In this document: positions 44,265-61,450 of the stretch, one piece after another
How the letters are laid out: each line of letters begins with the position of its first letter
How positions within the stretch are numbered: position 1 is the first letter of the stretch
NCBI RefSeq assembly: GCF_003340555.1
Contig: NZ_QPLJ01000006.1
Span: 153,193 to 217,192, forward strand
Direction: 5' to 3'
DNA: 64,000 bases
Origin: Jannaschia formosa
GTDB lineage: Bacteria > Pseudomonadota > Alphaproteobacteria > Rhodobacterales > Rhodobacteraceae
Notes under the pieces: generated by a model
Told to the model about the DNA's origin: nothing
Database searches by the model: none
What the model saw: only the letters and a program-made list of their open reading frames with translations
Made by a program: the position numbers and the translations under genes

Positions 44265-46415
44265 TCAGACCGCGACGACCCCCGGGACCTCCGTGACCGT
44301 GCCGATCCGCGACGCGCGATGGCCGAGCGCACGGAGGCGCGTCACGAGTTCTTCGGCCGTCTCCGCCGGGACCGCGGCGAGCAGGCCGCCCGACGTCTGC
44401 GGGTCATGCAGCAGCGCGACCTCCTCGCCCGCGACGGGCGCGGCACGGGCATTGGCCTCATGGATGGTGGAGCGGTGCCCCTCGGCCAGCGCCTCCCGCG
44501 CGCCCGCATAGGCCGGGATCGCGCCGAGGTCGAGTCGGGCGCCCCGCCCGCCCAGCACCCGCGTCAGGTGCCCGGCAAGCCCGAACCCGGTCACGTCGGT
44601 CATCGCATGGGCGCCCCGCAGCAGCCGCGCCGCGTCGCCCTGCGGGCGCGCCATCGCGTGCAGCATGTCGAGGACATCCGCCCCGCGCGCACGGCCCGCC
44701 ATCTCTGCCACCAGCAGCGTCCCGGTCCCGAGCGGCCGCGTCAGGATCAGCGCGTCGCCCGGACGCGCGCCGCCCTGCGTCACCGGGGCGTCGGTCAGCC
44801 CGGTCAGGGTCAGGCCCAGCATCGTCTCGGCGCCCATGGTCGAATGGCCGCCGACCAAGTCGCAGCCCTCGGCCGCCAGCACCTCCGCCACCGCGCCGAG
44901 CATGAGGTCCAGCGTGCGCGCCTGCAGCGCCTCGGACATGCGCGGCAGCACGACGCTGGCCAGCGCCGCCTGTGGGGCGGCGCCCATCGCCCAGACGTCG
45001 CCCAGCGCGTGGACGGTGGCGATCCGGGCGAAGAGTTCCGCGTCGGCGCAGACCGCGCGCAGATGGTCGGTCGTCAGCACCTGCGCCCCCTGCCCATGTA
45101 CCAGCACGGCGGCATCGTCCCCCGGCCCCGATCGCACGTCGTCGCGCGCGGGCGCGGGCAGGCGGGCCAGCGCCTGCCCCAGCGCATCCGCCGTCACCTT
45201 CGACCCGCAGCCCGAGCAGAGCGGCTTGCCCAGGTCGCGCACCCCGCGCGCCACCTCTCGCGGCAGGTCGGGCCGGCGCATGACGGGCAGGTCGGTCAGC
45301 TTCGTCATGAACCTGCGGTCGATCCGGTCCTTCAGCCGCCAGAGCCAGGCGCCCGACAGCGTGACCCCGGCCTTTTCGGCCACCGCCTTCTTCTCGCCCA
45401 GCGAGATGAGCTTCAGATAGCCCTTCTGCGGCGCGTAGGGCTTCAGCCCACCCATCCCGATCAGCGCCGCCCGCAGGTTGTCGTGGAGAACGGGCGCCTG
45501 CCGCACGGCATAGACCCCGGCCTTGGGGCGCGGCGCGTGGGTGAGATGGGCGCAGTCGCCGACCGCGAAGAGATCGTCCCGCCCCTCGACCCGCAGCCGG
45601 CTGTCGACGCGGACGAAGCCGTCCTCGGTCGGCAATGGCGATCCGGCGAGCCAGGCATGGGGCCGGGCACCGGTGGCGCCGGTGACGAAGGCGGCGGGGA
45701 TCGTTTCCCCTTCCTCCAGCGCGACGTGGTCCGCGGCGATGGCGATGGCGCGGGCTTCGGTGCGCAAGGCCACGCCGTAGGCCTTCATCGCCGCGCGCAG
45801 GCGGCGGCGCGCCTCCGGCCCCACGCCCGACAGGCCCGGCCCGGCCTCGATCACCGTCACCTCGGGCACGAGCCCCGCCCCGCGCAGCGCGTGGGCCATG
45901 GCGAGCGACAGCTCCGCTCCGGCCACGCCAGCGCCAAGGATGGCCACCTGCGGCGGGCGGTGGCCCTCGGCGGCCTCGTCGAGGAAAGCCTCCCAGGCCG
46001 AGGCGAAGCGACCGAGCGGCTTGGCGCCCACGGCATGCTCGGCAAAGCCCGGCAGGTCCGGCATCTCGGCATGCACCCCGACATCGATCGACGCCACATC
46101 GTAAGCCAACGGAGCGCGGCCGGGGATCGAGACGGTCCGCTCCTCCGGGTCGATGGCGGTCACCGCCCCGTCGATCACCGCCGCCCCGGCGAAGCGGGCG
46201 AGGCGCACGAGGTCGATGTCGAGATCGTCCCGGCTGTAGTGCCCGGCGACATGGCCCGGCAGCATCCCCGAATAGGGCGCCGTCGGCCCCGGGTTGACCA
46301 CCGTCACCCGCACGCCCGGCAGCGGGTCCATCCCCCAGCGCCGCAGCACCAGCGCATGGGTATGGCCGCCGCCGATCAGAAGCAGGTCTCGGGTCAGGGG
46401 GATGTCGGGGGACAT
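44265..46415 (-). CDS. selD: Selenide, water dikinase fused to an FAD/NAD(P)-dependent oxidoreductase
   Basis: 716 residues. The N-terminal half (1-370) is a pyridine nucleotide-disulfide-type oxidoreductase: LLIGGGHTHALVLRRWG binds FAD, and FAVGDCAHL is the second FAD motif. The C-terminal half is SelD, which makes selenophosphate. Its active-site loop is CSGCGSK (400-406): Cys403 and Lys406 match the essential Cys17 and Lys20 of E. coli SelD, and Ser405 replaces Cys19. EVLAAEGCDLVGGHSTMG is the metal/phosphate site. The fused domain may supply reduced selenium. mnmH nearby is the probable user. Confidence 0.94.
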   Translation of the reverse strand: MSPDIPLTRDLLLIGGGHTHALVLRRWGMDPLPGVRVTVVNPGPTAPYSGMLPGHVAGHYSRDDLDIDLVRLARFAGAAVIDGAVTAIDPEERTVSIPGRAPLAYDVASIDVGVHAEMPDLPGFAEHAVGAKPLGRFASAWEAFLDEAAEGHRPPQVAILGAGVAGAELSLAMAHALRGAGLVPEVTVIEAGPGLSGVGPEARRRLRAAMKAYGVALRTEARAIAIAADHVALEEGETIPAAFVTGATGARPHAWLAGSPLPTEDGFVRVDSRLRVEGRDDLFAVGDCAHLTHAPRPKAGVYAVRQAPVLHDNLRAALIGMGGLKPYAPQKGYLKLISLGEKKAVAEKAGVTLSGAWLWRLKDRIDRRFMTKLTDLPVMRRPDLPREVARGVRDLGKPLCSGCGSKVTADALGQALARLPAPARDDVRSGPGDDAAVLVHGQGAQVLTTDHLRAVCADAELFARIATVHALGDVWAMGAAPQAALASVVLPRMSEALQARTLDLMLGAVAEVLAAEGCDLVGGHSTMGAETMLGLTLTGLTDAPVTQGGARPGDALILTRPLGTGTLLVAEMAGRARGADVLDMLHAMARPQGDAARLLRGAHAMTDVTGFGLAGHLTRVLGGRGARLDLGAIPAYAGAREALAEGHRSTIHEANARAAPVAGEEVALLHDPQTSGGLLAAVPAETAEELVTRLRALGHRASRIGTVTEVPGVVAV

Positions 46416-46490
46416 GAGCGCTCCGGTCGGTTTCCGCGCTCTCTAGCATGGGCGGGGCCGGTGGCGAGAGACGCCCACGCGGACGTGAGG

Positions 46491-47366
46491 CTAGTGCGGC
46501 ACCGGCTTCGGCACCCGCCCCTCGCGCCAGAGCGTGAACATCCCTGCCGCGAGGATCAGCGCCGCGCCGGTCAGGGTCCAGACATCCGGGCGCTCGCCGA
46601 AGATCGTCACGCCCAGCAGCAGCCCCCAGAGCATCGCGCTGTAGCGGAAGGGGGCGACGGCCGACATCTCTCCGGAGCGCATGGCGAGGATCGACATCAC
46701 ATAGGCCGAAAGGACGAACAGGGCCGCCAGCGCGATCACCGCCCCCTGCCCCGTCGCCGGCATCTCCCAGGGGGTGCGGGCCGAGAGCAGGGCGCCGAGC
46801 GCCGTCACCGCCGCGGCGGTGAAGGTCGCGACCTTCAGGCTGGGCACGCCGGGGCTCAGCTTGCGGGTCAGAAGCTCCCGCCCGGTGATGATGACGACGG
46901 TCGTGATCGCCAGCAGCGACCATTCGTTGAAGCCGTCGGTCCCCGGCCGGACGATCAGCAGCACGCCGACAAGGCCCAGCGCGATGGCGGTCCAGCGGCG
47001 CGGCCCGACGGTCTCGCCGAGGAACAGCGCCCCCGCCGCAGCGATGGTCAGCGGCAGGACCTGGAGGATGGCCGTGATGTTGGCCAGCGGCATGTGGGTC
47101 AGCGCGATGATGAAGGGCAGAAAGGCCGCGGCCTCGGCGGCGACGCGCAGGGCGACGCGGCCACGGTCGCCCCTGGGGATCGGCTGCGCCAGGGCGCCGG
47201 TGGCGCGGGCGAGCAGCAGCAGGAGCGTGGTCGCCGCGATCCCCCGGAGGGTCACGACCTGGAAGGTCGGCAGGCCCTGCGCCAGCCATTTCATGCAGGC
47301 GTCGTTAAGCGTGAAGGTCGCCATCGACCCCATCATGAACAGCGCCCCGCGCGTGTTGTCAGTCAC
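46491..47366 (-). CDS. EamA/DMT-family transporter
   Basis: A 291-residue protein with ten predicted helices and two EamA halves. It begins TRGALFMMGSMATFTLNDACMKWLAQGLPTFQVVTLRG, with the aromatic/Asn pattern seen in many alphaproteobacterial exporters, and has YSAMLWGLLLGVTIFGERPDVWTLTGAALI near the end. The substrate is unknown. Its start overlaps the stop of the glycosyltransferase-like gene (ATGA). It is the third member of this family in the window. Confidence 0.85.
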   Translation of the reverse strand: MTDNTRGALFMMGSMATFTLNDACMKWLAQGLPTFQVVTLRGIAATTLLLLLARATGALAQPIPRGDRGRVALRVAAEAAAFLPFIIALTHMPLANITAILQVLPLTIAAAGALFLGETVGPRRWTAIALGLVGVLLIVRPGTDGFNEWSLLAITTVVIITGRELLTRKLSPGVPSLKVATFTAAAVTALGALLSARTPWEMPATGQGAVIALAALFVLSAYVMSILAMRSGEMSAVAPFRYSAMLWGLLLGVTIFGERPDVWTLTGAALILAAGMFTLWREGRVPKPVPH

Positions 47367-48229
47367 GTCAGCGCCCCCTTGGCGGTCCCGCCCCGGCCCG
47401 GCCCCGGTGCCTCGGGCATCAGTGCCAGCGCGGCGTCGGGGTCGAGGCCGAACCGCTCCGCCAGAAGGCGGCGGCCCCGGCGGGTCGGCATCTCGACCGC
47501 GTGGCGCGGGATGGTGCGGCCGCTGTCGTTGTGGCCGTGCAGCGTGCGCAGGAACATCGGCGCCTCGCCCGGCACGGTGAAGGTCGGGACGTAGCAGCCG
47601 AGGCGCCGGTGGTTGTAGCGGTAGACGCAGATCGGCAGATCGGCGGTGGTGATCATCGCGCAGGCGAGGCCCAGCGGCTGCGGCTCCCGAAACTCGTGGA
47701 AGGGCTGCGCGGGGTCGTGCAGGTCCCAGTAGACCCCGCGCGAGAAGGCGAGCGCGGTCGGCTCCTCGGCGAGGCCGGCGGCGATCAGCCGGTCGGAGAT
47801 GTCGCGGGTCCGGGCAATGTAGTCGACGGAGACGGCGTCGTCGTCATCGATGCGGAAGCCGGTGACATGGGTCGCGCCCTCCGCCGTACCCCTCCGGAAG
47901 GCGCGCTTGGCCGCGCCCAGCCCGCCCATCCGGTCGAGGAAGACGACCTGCAGCCAGGGCGACGCCTCCTCCAGGTCGCGCAGGCGCTTGCGGTGGCGCA
48001 TCGGCAGCGATGTGCCGGCAAGGATCACCAGACGGAAATCCATGTCCGTCTGCCCGGCGAGCGAGGGCAGCGTGATCGTTTCGAGATAGCTGAAGCGCAG
48101 CGCCAGCCGCGCTTCGTCGTAGAGATGAGCCTCCAGCGCGGATTCGTCCAACCTGCTGACGGCAAAGCCCTCCTTCGCCGGGTAGGAGAACCGCAAGACG
48201 CCGACGATCCGGTTGACTGTGTCGTTCAT
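47363..48229 (-). CDS. Putative rhamnosyltransferase-like protein
   Basis: 288 residues. GVLRFSYPAKEGF, then FSYLETITLPSLAGQTDMDFRLVIL and the acidic motif GFRIDDDDAVSVDYI match the putative rhamnosyl transferase group (GT-A-like, with a DxD-type site). FTVPGEAPMFLRTLHGHNDS follows. The sugar donor and acceptor are not known. The ATG at 48229 is used; the frame upstream lacks family features and overlaps the next gene's promoter. It is translationally coupled to the DMT transporter. Confidence 0.75.
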   Translation of the reverse strand: MNDTVNRIVGVLRFSYPAKEGFAVSRLDESALEAHLYDEARLALRFSYLETITLPSLAGQTDMDFRLVILAGTSLPMRHRKRLRDLEEASPWLQVVFLDRMGGLGAAKRAFRRGTAEGATHVTGFRIDDDDAVSVDYIARTRDISDRLIAAGLAEEPTALAFSRGVYWDLHDPAQPFHEFREPQPLGLACAMITTADLPICVYRYNHRRLGCYVPTFTVPGEAPMFLRTLHGHNDSGRTIPRHAVEMPTRRGRRLLAERFGLDPDAALALMPEAPGPGRGGTAKGALT

Positions 48230-48357
48230 GTCCCTCGGTCGCATGCCGACATCAAGGGAGCAAGCAATGAACATATTGCTGCCCGATTTCGCACGAATCT
48301 GGCCGCAATGGGGTGGCAAGATCGGTGAAACAGAATGACCAGGCGGGAGACGGGTCA

Positions 48358-48564
48358 ATGGGATTTGTGGTGATCGGACTGGCCTTCGGCGTCGTGATGT
48401 TCGCTTCGGCGCTGATCTCGGGTTGGGGCATCGGCCTCGCGCTGCTGGTCGGCTGGCTAGGCGCGTCCTTGGGCGTCATCGCCATCGCCGCTCTGATGGC
48501 GCTTCGCCTGACGGCGCGCAGACCGGCAGCGGCACGCGTCGAGGAAGAGGCCCTCGGGGCCTGA
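48358..48564 (+). CDS. Small two-helix membrane protein
   Basis: 68 residues: GFVVIGLAFGVVMFASALISGWGIGLALLVGWLGASLGVIAIAALMALRL forms two closely spaced membrane helices, and a short basic/acidic tail follows. GGGAG lies 9 nt before the ATG at 48358, which I prefer to the ATG at 48313. A clear terminator follows, so it is a single-gene unit. The family is unknown. Confidence 0.65.
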   Translation: MGFVVIGLAFGVVMFASALISGWGIGLALLVGWLGASLGVIAIAALMALRLTARRPAAARVEEEALGA

Positions 48565-48586
48565 TACCCGGCACCTTCAAGGTTGC

Positions 48587-48620
48587 GGCCCGGCCCTCCG
48601 ACAGGAGGCCGGGCCTTTTT
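48587..48620 (+). terminator. Intrinsic terminator of the small membrane gene
   Basis: GGCCCGGCCCTCC (48587-48599) pairs with GGAGGCCGGGCC (48604-48615), with one bulged C and a 4-nt loop; TTTTT follows at 48616-48620. Confidence 0.9.
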
Positions 48621-48669
48621 CGTGAGGGCGGGTGCGGACGGCAAAGCGCCCCCATCCCGATGCGCCACG

Positions 48670-48700
48670 AAAAACCCCCGCCGGATCGCTCCGGCGGGGG
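48670..48700 (-). terminator. Intrinsic terminator of rpoC
   Basis: On the minus strand, CCCCCGCCGG (48691-48700) pairs perfectly with CCGGCGGGGG (48675-48684), with a 6-nt loop, then TTTTT (the A-run at 48670-48674). It lies 23 nt past the rpoC stop and ends the RNA polymerase operon. Confidence 0.93.
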
Positions 48701-48722
48701 TCTTTGTCTCAGCGGGCGGGGA

Positions 48723-52958
<4,236 letters not shown>

Positions 52959-52959
52959 T

Positions 52960-53174
52960 CTATTTTCCCCACACGGGTAAGATTTCAAAGAAGGCTGCGT
53001 CGGCAGCAAGTGCTAGGATGGCTAGACCCCAGACGAGCATGCGCGGTCTCTCGACGTCGTCGCACCATCGCGCTGTCTCGCTCTCGGGCCGAAGAGCCAG
53101 GACGATAAGGCCGACCCCGAAGATCGCCGCGATTACCGCGAAGATCAGGGGCCAAGCCTCAAGGTCCGTCATCG

Positions 53175-53178
<4 letters not shown>
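52960..53178 (-). CDS. Small two-helix membrane protein between rpoB and rpoC
   Basis: 72 residues. Helix 1 (about 9-29, [21 protein letters not shown]) and helix 2 (about 47-68, [21 protein letters not shown]) are joined by a charged loop ([17 protein letters not shown]). The GTG at 53178 overlaps the rpoB stop (GTGA); ATG 53172 is an alternative. Its TAG lies one base before the rpoC ATG. The tight packing means it must be co-transcribed and probably co-translated with the polymerase genes. I know no function. Confidence 0.72.
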
Positions 53179-57314
<4,136 letters not shown>

Positions 57315-57342
57315 GTCGGTTCTTTCTCTCGATCTCGCGCCG

Positions 57343-57515
57343 TGGCGTCCGTCGGGCATCGGACGCCAGGGCCAGCGAAGGGTCGTTGGAGGAGGAACCA
57401 TCTGGGGCCCCGTCCCACGGGGGCCCCGCCGTTCCACCCTCCTGACCTGGAAAGCCCCTGCGGTCAGGGGCTTGCCGGGACAGGAGAGGGTGGGACCGGA
57501 AAGCCGGTCCCACCC
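57343..57515 (-). promoter_or_regulatory. Cluster of hairpins in the rplL-rpoB gap
   Basis: In transcription order: (A) 57504-57515 pairs with 57488-57499, 12 bp perfect, 4-nt loop; (B) 57465-57473 with 57452-57460, 9 bp perfect, followed by TTT; (C) an imperfect long stem 57390-57442 enclosing GGGGCCCC repeats (57404-57411 and 57420-57427) that can fold more than one way; (D) TGGCGTCCG/CGGACGCCA (57343-57351, 57360-57368), 9 bp, ending 29 nt before rpoB. In E. coli this gap carries an attenuator and an RNase III site; by analogy these probably set the rplL:rpoB ratio. Confidence 0.65.
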
Positions 57516-57555
57516 ATCGTCGGTATCCTTGCCCGTCCCGGAGGACGGAGCGGGA

Positions 57556-57939
57556 TCACTTGAGCTCGATCTCGGCGCCGGCCGCTTCCAGCTTGCTCTT
57601 GATCGATTCGGCTTCGGCCTTGTCGACGCCTTCCTTGACGGCCTTGCCGCCGGCTTCGACCAGCTCTTTCGCTTCCTTCAGACCGAGGCCCGTGATGGCG
57701 CGGACTTCCTTGATGACGTTGATCTTGGAGGCACCGGCGGCCTTCAGGATGACGTCGAACTCGGTCTGCTCCTCGGCAGCGGCGGCGGCGCCACCGGCGT
57801 CGGCCGGGCCGGCCATCATGACCGCGCCACCGGCGGCGGGCTCGATGCCGTACTCGTCCTTGAGGATGGTTTTCAGTTCTTGAGCTTCCAGCAGGGTCAG
57901 ACCCACGATTTGCTCGGCGAGGGCTTTCAGATCGGCCAT
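57556..57939 (-). CDS. rplL: 50S ribosomal protein L7/L12
   Basis: 127 residues. The N-terminal helix set ([33 protein letters not shown]) dimerises. An Ala/Gly-rich hinge lies at about 38-55. The C-terminal domain [36 protein letters not shown] recruits translation factors. Length and order after rplJ are normal; the gap to rplJ is 76 bp. Confidence 0.98.
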   Translation of the reverse strand: MADLKALAEQIVGLTLLEAQELKTILKDEYGIEPAAGGAVMMAGPADAGGAAAAAEEQTEFDVILKAAGASKINVIKEVRAITGLGLKEAKELVEAGGKAVKEGVDKAEAESIKSKLEAAGAEIELK

Positions 57940-58015
57940 TGTCAGATTTCCAGTTCGTTTAAGTTGTGTTCCGATGTCGCGGTTTCAAGTCGCGACGAGG
58001 GACGGACATCGAGGA

Positions 58016-58534
58016 TCAGGCGGCTTCGCCCCGTTCCTCGATCGTCGACAGGATGCTCGCGATGTTCGAAGCAGGCGCGCCAATGGCACCGGCGATGTTC
58101 GAGGCGGGCGCGCCGATGCAGCCGACGATGGAAGCGATGAGCTCCTCGCGGCTGGGCATCTTCGCGACAGCTTTCACACCGTCGACGTCCAGAGCCGTCT
58201 CGCCCATCGCGCCGCCCAGGATCTCCAGCTTGGAGTTGTCCTTGGCATACGCGTCGATGACCTTGGCCGCAGCCACGGGGTCCTCGGAATAGGCGAGCAC
58301 GGTCATGCCCGTGAGGTAGTTGGAAATGCTGCTGGCAGCCTTCCCCTCCAGGGCGATCTTGGCGAGCTTGTTCTTGGCGACACGAACGGACCCGCCCGCT
58401 TCGCGCATGCGCGCGCGCAGGTCCTGCATCTCGGCGACCGTCATTCCCTCGTAGCGGCTGACCACCACGACGCCAGAGCTTTCGAAGATCTGGCCGAGTT
58501 CCTCGACCACCTTCTCTTTTTGCGCTCTATCCAC
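58016..58534 (-). CDS. rplJ: 50S ribosomal protein L10
   Basis: 172 residues. [46 protein letters not shown] and [14 protein letters not shown] are the conserved L10 body; the long C-terminal helix binds L7/L12 dimers and carries an imperfect repeat (two GAPASNIA units, residues about 142-161). In other bacteria L10 with L12 represses its own mRNA by binding the leader; the twin hairpins upstream may be part of that. Confidence 0.98.
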   Translation of the reverse strand: MDRAQKEKVVEELGQIFESSGVVVVSRYEGMTVAEMQDLRARMREAGGSVRVAKNKLAKIALEGKAASSISNYLTGMTVLAYSEDPVAAAKVIDAYAKDNSKLEILGGAMGETALDVDGVKAVAKMPSREELIASIVGCIGAPASNIAGAIGAPASNIASILSTIEERGEAA

Positions 58535-58551
58535 GGTTCTTCTCCAAGTAT

Positions 58552-58597
58552 GGGAGGGTTGCCCCTCCCGGCTCGTTTCGGGAGGGTCGCCCCTCCC
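58552..58597 (-). promoter_or_regulatory. Twin identical hairpins in the rplJ leader
   Basis: GGGAGGG-loop-CCCTCCC occurs twice (58552-58569 and 58580-58597) with 4-nt loops and a 10-nt spacer, in the 263-bp gap between rplA and rplJ, ending 18 nt before the rplJ ATG. Because the arms are identical, the outer pair (58591-58597 with 58552-58558) can also form, giving alternative folds. The rest of the gap shows no gene. The position is that of the L10 leader; I do not see the kink-turn consensus with certainty. Confidence 0.6.
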
Positions 58598-58797
58598 ATC
58601 GGGTCCAGTGAAGGGCCCTGCCAGATCGCCCGGCGCGCGGCCGGAAATCTTTCGGGTCCCATCTCGGGAAGGACTTAGCGGGCCCCGATCCTCGAACCGG
58701 TCCCCTGCCCTCCGTCTCGGACAGAACGGAGCGTCGTCCAGACGGACGCCGCCCCGCGGCCCGGACGCCCGAAGGCGCCCGGATTCTCGCGTCGGCC

Positions 58798-59508
58798 CTA
58801 GGCCGACGCCACGTTGCCCGTCGCGCTCTCGACGCTGACGGTGACGCCCGGCCCCATGGTGGAGGTGAGCGAGATCTTCTTCAGATATGACCCCTTGGCG
58901 CCCGACGGCTTGGCCTTGGACACGGCGTCGACGAAGGCCAGCACGTTCTCGCGCAGCTTGTCGGCGTCGAACGAGACCTTGCCCACGCCCGCGTGGACGA
59001 CCCCGTTCTTCTCGGCCTTGAACTGCACCTGACCGCCCTTCGCGGCCTTCACCGCCTCGGCCACGTCCATCGTCACCGTGCCGACCTTCGGGTTCGGCAT
59101 CAGGTTGCGCGGGCCAAGCACCTTGCCCAGACGGCCGACGACCGGCATCATGTCGGGGGTGGCGATGCAGCGGTCGAAGTCGATCGTGCCGCCCTGGACG
59201 GTCTCCATCAGGTCCTCGGCGCCGACGATGTCCGCGCCCGCCGCCTTGGCCTCGTCGGCCTTGGCGCCGCGGGCGAAGACCGCCACGCGCACCGTCTTGC
59301 CGGTGCCGTTGGGCAGGCTGACGACGCCGCGCACCATCTGGTCGGCATGACGCGGGTCGACGCCCAGGTTCATGGCGATCTCGACGGTCTCGTCGAACTT
59401 CACCTTGGCATTGGACTTGATGAGGGACAGGGCCTCGTCGACCGACAGGTTCTCTTTCCCAGCGAAGGCCTCGCGGGCCGCCTTCGCGCGCTTTCCGAGC
59501 TTCGCCAT
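58798..59508 (-). CDS. rplA: 50S ribosomal protein L1
   Basis: 236 residues. It opens [14 protein letters not shown]; the conserved core includes [34 protein letters not shown] and [29 protein letters not shown]1 usually represses its own operon. The ATG overlaps the rplK stop by one base (TGATG), so L11 and L1 are translationally coupled. Confidence 0.98.
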   Translation of the reverse strand: MAKLGKRAKAAREAFAGKENLSVDEALSLIKSNAKVKFDETVEIAMNLGVDPRHADQMVRGVVSLPNGTGKTVRVAVFARGAKADEAKAAGADIVGAEDLMETVQGGTIDFDRCIATPDMMPVVGRLGKVLGPRNLMPNPKVGTVTMDVAEAVKAAKGGQVQFKAEKNGVVHAGVGKVSFDADKLRENVLAFVDAVSKAKPSGAKGSYLKKISLTSTMGPGVTVSVESATGNVASA

Positions 59509-59957
59509 CACTTCACCTCGATGCCCATGGACTTCGCCGAGCCCACGATGATCTTCATGGCCTGCTCGACATCGGTCGCCGACAGGTCCTTCATCTTCGC
59601 TTCCGCGATCTCGCGCACCTGCTTGACCGTCACCGTCGCGATGGTCTCGCGGCCCGGCTGGACGGCGCCCTTCGGGCGGTTGCGCTTGCCCACCGGCTTC
59701 AGGCCGGCCGCCTTCTTGAGATAGTAGGACGCGGGCGGCGTCTTGATCTCCATGGTGAAGGACTTGTCCTGGTAATACGAGATCACCGTGGGGCACGGGG
59801 CGCCGACTTCCATCTCCTGCGTCTTGGCGTTGAACGCCTTGCAGAATTCCATGATGTTGATGCCGCGCTGGCCGAGGGCGGGGCCCACGGGCGGCGACGG
59901 GTTGGCCTTGCCTGCAGGGATCTGCAGCTTCATCTTGCCGACGAGTTTCTTCGCCAT
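59508..59957 (-). CDS. rplK: 50S ribosomal protein L11
   Basis: 149 residues. It begins [43 protein letters not shown], the most conserved part of L11, and has the C-terminal rRNA-binding domain [42 protein letters not shown] is well placed before the ATG, directly after a GC hairpin. Confidence 0.98.
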   Translation of the reverse strand: MAKKLVGKMKLQIPAGKANPSPPVGPALGQRGINIMEFCKAFNAKTQEMEVGAPCPTVISYYQDKSFTMEIKTPPASYYLKKAAGLKPVGKRNRPKGAVQPGRETIATVTVKQVREIAEAKMKDLSATDVEQAMKIIVGSAKSMGIEVK

Positions 59958-59974
59958 GCTTTTCTCCTTCCGGC

Positions 59975-59990
59975 GGCGGGGGACCCCGCC
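59975..59990 (-). promoter_or_regulatory. Hairpin directly upstream of the rplK ribosome site
   Basis: GGCGGGG and CCCCGCC (59984-59990 with 59975-59981 on the minus strand) are adjacent complements that end just before CCGGAAGGAG of rplK. The position fits L1 autoregulation of rplKA, known in other bacteria, but it may equally be a simple mRNA structure. Confidence 0.4.
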
Positions 59991-60081
59991 CTACATTGCG
60001 CCAATCGGCGCGCTCATGCCGTGGTTCGGTCCGGGCCGTGACCCTCGCCTCCCACGTCCGGGGGCCTCGCGGCCCCTCAGG

Positions 60082-60615
60082 TCACGCGGCCTTGGAGACC
60101 TGCGTGAATTTCAGTTCCACCGGCGTCGGGCGACCGAAGATCGAGACGCTGACCTTCAGCGACTGCCCTTCGTCGTCGACTTCCTCGACCTCGCCGTCGA
60201 AGCCCTCGAAAGGCCCGTCGGAGACCGACACCCGCTCGCCCACCTCGAAGGTGATGAGGCTGCGCGGCGCCTCCTCCCCTTCCTGGACGCGGTTGAGGAT
60301 CTGGTTCACCTCGGCGTCGCGCATCGGCATCGGCCGGCCCTGCGGGCCGAGGAAGCCGGTGACGCGGTTGATGTTCATTATCAGGTGATAGCCCTCGTCG
60401 GACATCTCCATGCGGACCAGCACGTAGCCGGGCATGAAGCGCCGCTCGGACGTCACTTTCTTGCCGCGCCGCACCTCGAGCACTTCCTCGGTCGGGACCA
60501 GCACTTCTTCGATCTGCTCGCCGAGGCCCTGCTCCTCGACGGCCTGGCGGATCTGCTCCGCCACGCGCTTCTCGAAATTCGAGAGAACGCTGACCGAATA
60601 CCACCGCTTCGCCAT
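60082..60615 (-). CDS. nusG: Transcription termination/antitermination factor NusG
   Basis: 177 residues. [24 protein letters not shown] opens the RNA-polymerase-binding NGN domain; [32 protein letters not shown] is its core. The C-terminal KOW domain is [48 protein letters not shown]. The ATG at 60615 is chosen because MAKRWY is the usual start. It lies 163 bp after secE. Confidence 0.98.
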   Translation of the reverse strand: MAKRWYSVSVLSNFEKRVAEQIRQAVEEQGLGEQIEEVLVPTEEVLEVRRGKKVTSERRFMPGYVLVRMEMSDEGYHLIMNINRVTGFLGPQGRPMPMRDAEVNQILNRVQEGEEAPRSLITFEVGERVSVSDGPFEGFDGEVEEVDDEGQSLKVSVSIFGRPTPVELKFTQVSKAA

Positions 60616-60778
60616 ATGCCTTGCCCGCCCAGTTTCGTCTTGCCAGTCCGTCACCGCCCGGCCGCAAAGCCAGGCTCGGAAGATGAAAGAGGCGCGTGCC
60701 ACGACTCGCCACGCGCCCTCACCCTCGTATCTCGCGCCGCCATACCGCCGGGACAGAACGGGCGCAAGGGGGTCGCGT

Positions 60779-60973
60779 TCAGAACGACTCGAGAACCGTC
60801 GTCAGGCCGGTGCGGATCAGGAAGTCGACGAAGAAGAAGAACGTCGCCGCGACGATGGCCAGCAGGAACACCATGACCGTGGTCAGGGCCACTTCCCGCC
60901 GCGACGGCCAGGTGATCTTGGAGATCTCGGCGCGGGTCTGCTGGACGAACTGGATCGGATTGGGGTTTGCCAC
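60779..60973 (-). CDS. secE: Preprotein translocase subunit SecE
   Basis: 64 residues with one membrane helix (about 36-58). [34 protein letters not shown] contains the conserved amphipathic helix and the WPSRREV hinge of SecE. The start is GTG at 60973, with GGACAGG upstream; no ATG fits. Position before nusG is standard. Confidence 0.95.
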   Translation of the reverse strand: MANPNPIQFVQQTRAEISKITWPSRREVALTTVMVFLLAIVAATFFFFVDFLIRTGLTTVLESF

Positions 60974-61450
60974 GGACCTGTCCTCGTATTGCCCGGCCGA
61001 GATAGGCCCTCCGGTTCCCGGACGCAAGGCGCCCGAGCCCCCTCCCTCCTGCCGGACACGCGGGTCCCGCCGAAAGCCCACCGGCGGACAGGCGAGTCGG
61101 GACGTGGTCACCCGGAGAGTTCTAGAGAACCGGACCCAGGACGGGGCGCCCGGGGCCGCTTGGGAACGCCGACCTCCCCCGTTGGCGGCGGGCGGGCCAT
61201 GCGGCTCGGTCCCGAACGATGATGCGTCAAGCCGCCCATCCCACCCTATCGGGCGTCTCAGGGGACGGCTTCCTCGGGTCATCAGCGACGCCGCCCCCCT
61301 TCGCTCCCCCTCGCTGCCTCCCTCGCGGAAGCATCGGGTTCCCGCCCCCGCACCGTAACTGTCGGGATCCCGGTCCAAGGAACGGCCCCCCGCGCCGGTC
61401 GGGATTCGGGCTCCCCGAAACGGCGCCCATCCATCGGGCCGGCCGATGCT
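60974..61450. other. Gene-free gap upstream of secE
   Basis: These 477 bases lie between the chemotaxis gene and secE. I see no gene: the frames present are short and match nothing. This stretch must hold the promoter of the secE-nusG-rpl-rpo block if the chemotaxis gene is transcribed separately, but I could not pick convincing -35/-10 boxes. An imperfect inverted repeat, GAGAGTTCTAGAGAACC, lies near 61116. Confidence 0.4.

Noticed and set aside
44319-47594. A 1091-codon plus-strand frame opposite selD and the DMT transporter
   Set aside because: It runs across two real genes on the other strand, ignoring their boundaries, and has no recognisable domain.
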